Origin: a bacterium
GTDB taxonomy: Bacteria; JAMCPX01
Length of the DNA: 6,866 nucleotides
Assembly (NCBI GenBank): GCA_027364825.1
Contig: DAHXOM010000333.1
Coordinates: forward strand, 1-6,866
Direction of reading: 5' to 3'
Part shown: in pieces, positions 1 through 5,406 of the stretch
Position numbering within the stretch: the first letter of the stretch is position 1
Layout of the letters: every line of letters begins with the position of its first letter
The notes under the pieces: model-generated
What the model saw: the letters and a program-made list of their open reading frames with translations, nothing else
Database searches by the model: none
Told to the model about the DNA's origin: nothing
Made by a program: the position numbers and the translations under genes

Positions 1-709
1 CTACAGCATCTTTCCCGGGAAACAGATCAGGCATAATATTGACAACACCGCCCATCGCGGATTCTCCGTACAGGCTGGACATACCTCCTCTCACGATCTC
101 AAGAGAAGAGATACCCGATAGAGGAAAGGTTGATAGATCAAACCCGGACAGCTCCACATTGTTCAGCCTTATGCCATCAAGCATGACCTCGGATTGAGAT
201 GTGTCTGCACCACGAATAGATATGCCGGAGAGCGATCCCATCCAACCGTAAGAAGGTATCGCCACATCGGGAGAATGCGAAAGTGCGTCCGTCAGCGTAG
301 GGCTGTTTTGAATGGTTGTGGATGTGATAACAGAAACGGATGACGGCGTAAGATCGTATTGAGACGGCACCCTTTCACCGGTAACAACAACCTCCTGCAT
401 CTTTATATTTGAGGCTTCCTTATAACCTGCTGTATGGTCACATTCCGTTCCCTCTCCCCTTGCGGGAGAGGGACAGGGTGAGGGGGTGTTTTTGCTTTCA
501 CCCTCCCTTTTATCCCTCCCGTCAAGGGAGGGAGAGAAAAAGGAGTTGTCGGACAGTATGGTCAATGCAGAGAAAATTTTTGATATACTACAAAGTGCAG
601 CAGTGCGGTTTACTGTTGATCCTGATGCGTATGTTGGTCCTACAAAAAGAAAGGCGCATAAAAATAGCCCTCCTCTCTTAAGGACGGGCCTGTAAAAATA
701 TCTTTTCAC
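1..709 (-). CDS. btuB: TonB-dependent outer-membrane receptor, BtuB-like (N-terminal part; runs off left edge)
   Basis: Probable outer-membrane receptor for cobalamin, driven by TonB/ExbBD. I read 236 codons without a stop from a GTG at 709-707 to the window edge. The GTG follows a GAGG (718-715) with a 5-base gap. Residues 1-28 look like a Sec signal peptide: a basic start (KRYFYR, LKRG), a hydrophobic core (LFLCAFLFVG), and likely cleavage after PTYA. A TonB box is seen near residues 105-111 (QEVVVTG), then the plug domain, with typical stretches SISIRG-like at 161-167 (SGISIRG), MLDGIRLNN at 176-184, EIVRGG at 204-209 and SLYGESAMGGVVNI at 212-225. The barrel lies outside the window. Residues about 29-103 form an unusually long linker, part of it encoded by REP-like palindromes. 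The upstream cobalamin riboswitch is the main reason to choose BtuB over a siderophore receptor; the plug alone proves only a TonB-dependent receptor. Confidence 0.88.
   Translation of the reverse strand, partial: MKRYFYRPVLKRGGLFLCAFLFVGPTYASGSTVNRTAALCSISKIFSALTILSDNSFFSPSLDGRDKREGESKNTPSPCPSPARGEGTECDHTAGYKEASNIKMQEVVVTGERVPSQYDLTPSSVSVITSTTIQNSPTLTDALSHSPDVAIPSYGWMGSLSGISIRGADTSQSEVMLDGIRLNNVELSGFDLSTFPLSGISSLEIVRGGMSSLYGESAMGGVVNIMPDLFPGKDAV
450..533. repeat. Facing pair of REP-like palindromes inside the receptor gene
   Basis: On the plus strand CCCTCTCCC (450-458) pairs with GGGAGAGGG (464-472), and TCCCTCCC (513-520) pairs with GGGAGGGA (526-533). Each hairpin is flanked on its inner side by the same heptamer in opposite orientation, AGGGTGA at 475-481 and TCACCCT at 498-504. 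The whole is therefore two related hairpin units facing each other, like a BIME of paired REP elements. Hairpins of the CTCTCCCCTTGCGGGAGAG kind followed by GGGTGAGG are common dispersed repeats in proteobacterial genomes; I recall this as a pattern and have not searched. The pair is translated in the receptor frame as about residues 59-87, giving a Pro/Gly/Ser/Arg-rich linker that includes PSPCPSPARGEG. It does not break the frame. Confidence 0.75.
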
Positions 710-714
710 GTTTG

Positions 715-757
715 CCTCGTCTCTCCCACGAAGAGAGGTCTAAAAAATTCTTTTTAG
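715..757 (-). promoter_or_regulatory. Putative riboswitch expression platform sequestering the receptor Shine-Dalgarno
   Basis: Read on the minus strand, two hairpins follow the aptamer. First, CTAAAAA (757-751) can pair with TTTTTAG (746-740). This reuses the 3' strand of aptamer stem P1, so the two pairings exclude each other. Second, CCTCTCTT (738-731) can pair with GAGACGAGG (723-715), eight pairs with one bulged C and a final G-U, burying the GAGG that serves the GTG start at 709. There is no U-run after this second hairpin, so control of translation is more likely than termination. The base pairing is seen in the sequence; the switching mechanism is inferred. Confidence 0.5.
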
Positions 758-896
758 CAGGTTTCCTGGCTCGGGGTCATTGCCTGCTCATGTCTTCCCA
801 TCCCGCATTTTGCGGGAAAGTGACTTGTATGAGCTGCTCGCCCTTACAGTGGCGGGGCCGCTCCGGCATTTCACCGGATTCCCTGACACTAAAAAG
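750..896 (-). promoter_or_regulatory. Cobalamin (adenosylcobalamin-type) riboswitch
   Basis: Aptamer for a B12 derivative in the receptor mRNA leader. On the minus strand the conserved blocks come in the usual order: GGGAATCCGGTGAAATGCCGG (883-863), then CCGCCACTGT (855-846), a peripheral hairpin TCCCGCA-AAA-TGCGGGA (817-801), TGGGAAG (800-794), and the B12 box AGCCAGGAAACCTGC (771-757). Stem P1 is a perfect 8-pair helix, CTTTTTAG (896-889) with CTAAAAAG (757-750). At about 147 nt it is compact, and only five bases separate P1 from the GGGAA block, so any P2 is very short. It ends about 40 bases before the receptor GTG, so it should repress receptor synthesis when cobalamin is abundant. The B12 box and the CCGCCACTG block make the class assignment firm. 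Confidence 0.95.
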
Positions 897-903
897 TGAT
901 TAT

Positions 904-932
904 TGTTTACGGTGATACGGTTATTTTGTCAA
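904..932 (-). promoter_or_regulatory. Sigma-70-type promoter for the riboswitch/receptor transcript
   Basis: On the minus strand a perfect -35 TTGACA (932-927) is followed after exactly 17 bases by TAAACA (909-904), a weak -10 matching three of six consensus bases. Transcription would begin near 897-900, at the 5' strand of riboswitch stem P1 (896). The agreement between predicted start and aptamer edge supports the call despite the poor -10. Confidence 0.6.
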
Positions 933-976
933 GCGAATTTTTTTAAAACCTGCGTCTCTCCGTACAACTATAGATA

Positions 977-1020
977 TTGACTTCGTTTTGTTTTATAGTT
1001 AAGCAAATATGACAGGAGGT
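977..1020 (+). promoter_or_regulatory. Leader of the acyl-CoA synthetase gene: Shine-Dalgarno and weak promoter candidate
   Basis: A strong GGAGGT (1015-1020) lies five bases before the ATG at 1026. A TTGACT at 977-982 resembles a -35 box. The best -10 candidates, TATAGT (994-999, spacer 11) and TAAGCA (1000-1005, spacer 17), each fit poorly, so the promoter is uncertain while the ribosome site is clear. An extra ATG at 1021 touches the Shine-Dalgarno and makes only ATG-CCA-TGA, whose stop overlaps the true start. Confidence 0.4.
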
Positions 1021-1025
1021 ATGCC

Positions 1026-2819
1026 ATGAAATATAAAAATATTCCGGAAATGTTTTTTACTCAGGCTCAAAAGTATGGAGATAAGGCAGTACAGCAATAT
1101 AAAAAAGACGGAAAATGGCTTAATATATCATGGAACCAGGTAAAGGCTATTGTTGAACAAGTCGGGCTCGGACTCGTTGAGCTCGGTCTGCAGCAAAAAG
1201 ATAATGTCTGCCTGCTATCGGAAAACAGGCCAGAATGGGCGCATGCGGACCTCGGTATTATCAGTGCTGGCGGCGTCAACGTACCTATCTATGCAACGAA
1301 TACACCCCAGCAGGTAGAGTATATAATCAATGATGCACAAGCTAAGTTTCTTTTCGTATCCAATAAACTCCAGCTTGATAAGGTAATGAAGATACGGCCA
1401 AACGTGCCGAATTTAAAAAAGGTCATCATACTTGATGCCCTGGATGCTAACCCGGCACCGGACTTTATCATAACGCTTGATGAATTAAAAAAAATGGGGA
1501 AGCCTGAAAAAGACAAAAAGGTCCTTGACAGCAGGTATCAGGCAGTCCAGCCGGACGATATTATTACCATCATCTATACCTCCGGCACAACAGGGGATCC
1601 CAAGGGTGCTATGCTGACACACAAAAACATACTTTCGAACTGTGAAGATATCGAAACGTATGTACCTCTGAATGATACATTCGTAGCGCTATCGTTCTTG
1701 CCCCTGAGCCATGTTTTCGAACGGACAGCAGGTTATTATGGGATGATGTTCTACGGTGCGACCATAGCTTATGCGGAAAGCATCGATAAGATAGTGGACA
1801 ACATGGCAGAGGTAAGACCGCTGATCATGGTTTCCGTTCCAAGGGTTTACGAAAAGATGTATGCAAGGATTATAGAAGGTGTTGAAAGCGGTTCACCGTC
1901 AAAAAAGAAGATCTTCTACTGGGCTGTTGCCACGGGCAAGCAGACAATACCCTACAGGCTCGCGGGCAAAGCATTGCCTATCGGGCTGAGTATCAAATAT
2001 GCACTTGCCAAAAAGCTCGTATTCAGCAAAATAAAGGCCATTCTGGGCGGAAGACTTTTATTCTTTGTATCAGGCGGCGCACCGCTTGCGAAAGATCTCG
2101 GCGAATTTTTCTTCGCAGCGGATGTTGCTATTATCGAGGGCTATGGTTTGACAGAGACATCTCCTATACTTACCGTCAACCCTTACGGCAAGATGAAATT
2201 CGGAACAGCGGGCAAACCCATACCAAACTGTGAAATAAAGATCGCACCCGACGGAGAGATCCTTGCACGGGGACCCATGATCATGAAGGGCTACTTCAAA
2301 AAGCCCGAAGCAACCGCAGAGGCCATAGAGAAGGACGGATATTTCCATACCGGAGACATAGGGTTTTTGGATAACGAGGGTTATCTCCACATAACGGATC
2401 GAAAGAAAGATCTCATCGTTACAGCAGGCGGTAAAAACATCGCACCCCAACCCATAGAAAATTCTTTAAAAATGAACAGGTATGTCGAGCAGGTTGCGAT
2501 GATCGGTGACAAAAAGCCTTATTGCGTTGCGCTTGTCGTGCCCAAGTTCGAAGCCATTGAATCGTATGCAAAGCAGAACAATATATCCTACAAGAGCAGG
2601 AAGGAGCTTGTTAACCACCCCAGGATTGTAGAACTCATCCAGAATGCCATTGACAGCATAAATGCAACACTTGCCAAGTACGAGACCATTAAAAAGATAA
2701 AGATACTTCCGAACGAATTTACCCAGGAAACCGGAGAGCTCACCCCTACGCTTAAAGTAAAAAGAAGGGTGATAATGGAGAAGTACAAGGATATCATAGA
2801 GGAGCTCTACGCGCAGTAG
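1026..2819 (+). CDS. fadD: Long-chain acyl-CoA synthetase (AMP-forming fatty-acid--CoA ligase)
   Basis: Activates fatty acids to acyl-CoA through an acyl-adenylate, using ATP and CoA, in the cytosol or at the inner face of the membrane. This feeds beta-oxidation or lipid synthesis. The 597 residues carry the adenylate-forming superfamily motifs in order: the phosphate-binding loop YTSGTTGDPKG at 184-194, EGYGLTETSP at 371-380, YFHTGDIG at 439-446 with Asp444 as the expected ribose contact, the hinge and A8 region ITDRKKDLIVTAGGKNIAP at 456-474, and a C-terminal catalytic lysine candidate in TPTLKVKRR (Lys577). Length and the long insert between the first two motifs fit the COG1022 long-chain branch rather than acetyl-CoA synthetases. 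The ATG follows a strong GGAGGT with ideal spacing. It is divergent from the receptor and closed by its own terminator, so it is probably monocistronic. Exact chain-length preference cannot be read from sequence; fadD is used as a family name. Confidence 0.93.
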   Translation: MKYKNIPEMFFTQAQKYGDKAVQQYKKDGKWLNISWNQVKAIVEQVGLGLVELGLQQKDNVCLLSENRPEWAHADLGIISAGGVNVPIYATNTPQQVEYIINDAQAKFLFVSNKLQLDKVMKIRPNVPNLKKVIILDALDANPAPDFIITLDELKKMGKPEKDKKVLDSRYQAVQPDDIITIIYTSGTTGDPKGAMLTHKNILSNCEDIETYVPLNDTFVALSFLPLSHVFERTAGYYGMMFYGATIAYAESIDKIVDNMAEVRPLIMVSVPRVYEKMYARIIEGVESGSPSKKKIFYWAVATGKQTIPYRLAGKALPIGLSIKYALAKKLVFSKIKAILGGRLLFFVSGGAPLAKDLGEFFFAADVAIIEGYGLTETSPILTVNPYGKMKFGTAGKPIPNCEIKIAPDGEILARGPMIMKGYFKKPEATAEAIEKDGYFHTGDIGFLDNEGYLHITDRKKDLIVTAGGKNIAPQPIENSLKMNRYVEQVAMIGDKKPYCVALVVPKFEAIESYAKQNNISYKSRKELVNHPRIVELIQNAIDSINATLAKYETIKKIKILPNEFTQETGELTPTLKVKRRVIMEKYKDIIEELYAQ

Positions 2820-2840
2820 GTTTGTATTCCGGTATTTTGA

Positions 2841-2882
2841 AAGAAGGGCGGACGTATCGTTTCGCCCTTCTTTTGTTTTTTT
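2841..2882 (+). terminator. Rho-independent terminator of the acyl-CoA synthetase gene
   Basis: AAGAAGGGCG (2841-2850) pairs perfectly with CGCCCTTCTT (2863-2872). The 12-base loop holds an extra ACG/CGT pairing, and the stem runs into a T-run interrupted by one G (2871-2882). It lies 21 bases past the stop. It should separate this gene from the hydrolase/dehydrogenase pair downstream. Confidence 0.92.
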
Positions 2883-2890
2883 ATCGTGGA

Positions 2891-2919
2891 TTGTTTCTAT
2901 AAAAACAAAGAACAATGAT
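2891..2919 (+). promoter_or_regulatory. Weak promoter candidate for the hydrolase/dehydrogenase pair
   Basis: TTGTTT (2891-2896) and AATGAT (2914-2919), 17 bases apart, match three and four of six consensus bases. A promoter is expected here because the terminator just upstream ends the previous unit. If correct, the transcript would begin only about 8 bases before the ATG at 2934, which would agree with the lack of a Shine-Dalgarno there. The region is AT-rich, so chance matches are likely. Confidence 0.25.
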
Positions 2920-2933
2920 TAACTTTTACTTAT

Positions 2934-3959
2934 ATGACGGACACTAAATCGCAAAAGCATGAACATAAGACCTATCAGAACGAAGTTCAAAATGATAAGG
3001 TGCTGGAAAACGGACTTATCCACAGGATTATACTCCCCCTTCCGTTTCCCCAGGTACAGCAGATAAACACGTACATCGTCGGAAGGAAGAACTTCATCCT
3101 GGTAGATACCGGTATCCGGACGGATGAATCGTACAATATACTGCTCGCTTATCTTACGAAAAAAAACATCAGGCATCTCGATGGCATCTACATTACACAC
3201 GGCCACGTGGATCATTTCGGCGCAGCGCAAAAGCTGATAAAAGATGGGATTGCGGACAACAGGGTCTTCATCCATGAGAACGAAAAGAGCAATATCAACA
3301 ATGAGTATGATGAAGCATTATACGGAAACTACCTCAAACGATACGGTATACCTGCCGAGATCCTCGAAATGATGCGGTACACATCAGCATTTTTCGACAT
3401 GATGGCAGACAGACTTGATCTCGATCATGCATCCTTTCTCAGCCACAATATGAAAATAGACTATGATGGAGGCACGTTCGAGGTCATCCGGACCCCGGGG
3501 CACACCAGCGGGTCTGTTTGTTTATATGACAGGGAAAAGGGTTTTATGCTGTCCGGGGACACCCTGCTTTCACGGCTTTCTCCGAACCCCCTTCTTGACC
3601 TCAATATAGACGGAGGCAGGCGGAAGAGCCTCGTCGAGTATATTTCTTCAATAGACGTCCTTTACAACATGGATTTTAAAACCGTATACCCGGGGCACTA
3701 TGAGATAATCCACGACCACAAGGCGCTGATTAAAAATCTGCTGACATTCCACTATAAACGCATGATGCGCATCCATAACATCATAAAGCAAAAACCCATG
3801 ACACCGTATGAGATTACCGGAAATCTTTTCAAAAAACTTCAGCAAATGGATGTTTTTCTGGCCGCCTCGGAAGTTATAGGCCACCTCGATCTGCTCGAAC
3901 AGCATGACATGATACAATCATTTGAAAAGGACGGCTTGCTCTACTATACAGCGGTTTAA
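2934..3959 (+). CDS. Metallo-beta-lactamase-fold hydrolase with C-terminal helical/winged-helix region
   Basis: A probable zinc-dependent hydrolase of the glyoxalase II/LACTB2 type, likely cytosolic since no signal peptide is seen. Over 341 residues it shows the metal-ligand set: THGHVDH at 88-94 (His89, His91, Asp93, His94), TPGH at 187-190 (His190), LSGDT at 206-210 (Asp209) and YPGH at 252-255 (His255). The strand INTYIVG...FILVDTG at 44-60 is typical of the fold start. Residues about 260-341 form a charged tail with TPYEI and a possible winged helix, as in LACTB2-like proteins. An in-frame TGA at 2916-2918 makes the ATG at 2934 the first possible ATG. It has no Shine-Dalgarno, and the first 25 polar residues precede the fold, so a later start (GTG at 3000) is possible. 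The gene ends one base before the next ATG. Substrate unknown: hydroxyacyl-thioesters, lactones or nucleic acid are all known in this fold. Confidence 0.88.
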   Translation: MTDTKSQKHEHKTYQNEVQNDKVLENGLIHRIILPLPFPQVQQINTYIVGRKNFILVDTGIRTDESYNILLAYLTKKNIRHLDGIYITHGHVDHFGAAQKLIKDGIADNRVFIHENEKSNINNEYDEALYGNYLKRYGIPAEILEMMRYTSAFFDMMADRLDLDHASFLSHNMKIDYDGGTFEVIRTPGHTSGSVCLYDREKGFMLSGDTLLSRLSPNPLLDLNIDGGRRKSLVEYISSIDVLYNMDFKTVYPGHYEIIHDHKALIKNLLTFHYKRMMRIHNIIKQKPMTPYEITGNLFKKLQQMDVFLAASEVIGHLDLLEQHDMIQSFEKDGLLYYTAV

Positions 3960-3960
3960 T

Positions 3961-5331
3961 ATGCCCCTCAGTAAAGAAATAGTAGCTGCTTTAAAAAAGA
4001 TCTGTAAGGACAGATGTTTTACGGACCAGGAATCTCTGCTCCTCTACGGGTACGATGCAACAAGGATAAGCCATCAGCCTGACGCTGTCCTGTTCCCGGT
4101 ATCTGCCGGGGAGATCGCCGATATACTCAAGCTCGCAAACCTGCACGGTATACCTGTCGTGCCGAGGGGGGCAGGCACCGGGCTGACCGGCGGGGCAGTA
4201 CCCATAAAAGGCGGAATAGTCCTGTCCACGGAAAAAATGAACCGGATACTCTCCATAAGTAAGCCGGACCTCACGGCAGAGGTGGAGCCGGGCGTTGTTA
4301 CCGGCACGTTAAAACAAATGCTGGAATCGCAGGGACTTTTTTATCCGCCGGATCCTGCAAGCAGTGAATTTTCAAGCATCGGCGGCAATATCTCGGAAAA
4401 CTCCGGAGGACTCAAGGCTGTAAAGTACGGATCTACATCGAACTATGTGCTTGGCTTGGAGGTCGTGCTGCCGACAGGCGAGGTGCTGTGGCTCGGCAGA
4501 TACACCCACAAAGGCGTTGTCGGCTATAACCTGAAGGACCTTTTTATAGGCTCGGAAGGCACCCTTGGTATAATAACCAGGGCCGTACTGAAACTTATTC
4601 CAAAGCCTCAGACAAGATCCACGCTCTTTGCTACCTACAGGGATGTTTACGCATCCGCATCCATAGTAACAGATATACTCGATACGGGGATACTTCCTTC
4701 GGCCATGGAGTTTATGGACCATGCGTCCATGAATGCCGTTTCTTCATACCTTGGAGCAGATGTTTTTGATACGAAAGCCGGCTCAGCCCTGCTCATCGAG
4801 GTTGACGGGGAACAGGAGGAAACCAGGAGGGCCATCGAAAGGATAGCAGCCGTTTGTAAAGGCAGGGCCGTGTCCATGGAAACCGCCCACGGCCCCGATC
4901 CAGAAAAACTCTGGACAGCACGAAGGGCGATATCCCCTGCACTGACAAAGATCAAGCCGTTCAAACTAAATGAAGATGTTGTCGTGCCGTTGTCCAAACT
5001 GCCGGATCTCGTTTTGGGGGTCGAGCAGATCGCCGTTCCCTTGAATCTTAACTACGCAAACTTCGGGCACGCAGGGGACGGCAATATCCATGTCAACATA
5101 CTCTACGATGCGCGCGACGATGACGAGTACAAGAGGGCACTGACAGCGGTCGACCGGGTATTTGATCTTGTTATAAAACTCCGCGGTACCATATCAGGCG
5201 AACACGGGATTGGCATTACAAAACTCAATTACATTACAAAAGAGCTTTCACCCGCAGCACACGGGCTCATGAAGGGGATCAAGCACCTTATCGATCCCAA
5301 CAACATCATGAACCCCTGCAAGGCAATATAA
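3961..5331 (+). CDS. FAD-linked 2-hydroxyacid dehydrogenase, GlcD/D-lactate dehydrogenase family
   Basis: Flavoprotein expected to oxidise a 2-hydroxyacid such as glycolate or D-lactate and pass electrons to a partner or the quinone pool. From the ATG at 3961 it has 456 residues, usual for GlcD. The PCMH-type FAD-binding half shows VVPRGAGTGLTGGAVP at 66-81, the DPASSEFSSIGGNISENSGG block at 131-150, and FIGSEGTLGIIT at 195-206. The C-terminal FAD-oxidase half shows NFGHAGDGNIHVN at 367-379 with candidate catalytic or metal-binding His370 and His377, SGEHGIG at 412-418, and a DPNNIMNPCK tail at 445-454, where many relatives have NPGK. An in-frame ATG at 3922 would add 13 residues overlapping the hydrolase; I prefer 3961 because MPLSKEIV matches the family N-terminus and leaves one base after the hydrolase stop, suggesting translational coupling. 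No Shine-Dalgarno is obvious for either. No Fe-S partner (GlcF-like) is adjacent. Confidence 0.9.
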   Translation: MPLSKEIVAALKKICKDRCFTDQESLLLYGYDATRISHQPDAVLFPVSAGEIADILKLANLHGIPVVPRGAGTGLTGGAVPIKGGIVLSTEKMNRILSISKPDLTAEVEPGVVTGTLKQMLESQGLFYPPDPASSEFSSIGGNISENSGGLKAVKYGSTSNYVLGLEVVLPTGEVLWLGRYTHKGVVGYNLKDLFIGSEGTLGIITRAVLKLIPKPQTRSTLFATYRDVYASASIVTDILDTGILPSAMEFMDHASMNAVSSYLGADVFDTKAGSALLIEVDGEQEETRRAIERIAAVCKGRAVSMETAHGPDPEKLWTARRAISPALTKIKPFKLNEDVVVPLSKLPDLVLGVEQIAVPLNLNYANFGHAGDGNIHVNILYDARDDDEYKRALTAVDRVFDLVIKLRGTISGEHGIGITKLNYITKELSPAAHGLMKGIKHLIDPNNIMNPCKAI

Positions 5332-5406
5332 CCCCCAAAAAATGCAATAAGGAAGAGTTTTCTCCTCCATTCGTGAAACAATAGCTCTTTTGCTAAACGG
5401 GGCTAA

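Noticed and set aside
801..817. Perfect palindrome TCCCGCA/TGCGGGA as a separate terminator or repeat
   Set aside because: It sits between the conserved CCGCCACTG and TGGGAAG blocks and is the peripheral hairpin of the riboswitch; no T-run follows on either strand.
409..915. Plus-strand ORFs at 409-681, 486-695 and 712-915
   Set aside because: They run antisense to the receptor gene and the cobalamin riboswitch, have repeat-derived composition and show no recognisable domain.
2070..2915. Minus-strand ORFs at 2070-2450 and 2466-2915
   Set aside because: They lie opposite the conserved C-terminal half of the acyl-CoA synthetase and its terminator, and show no domain of their own.
3922..3960. 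Upstream ATG as the start of the GlcD-like protein
   Set aside because: The 13 added residues overlap the hydrolase, have no Shine-Dalgarno and do not resemble the family N-terminus, which begins well at 3961.
5332..5406. Bidirectional terminator between the convergent genes
   Set aside because: Only short imperfect stems were found (such as TAGC/GCTA around 5384-5397), with no GC-rich stem followed by a T-run on either strand.
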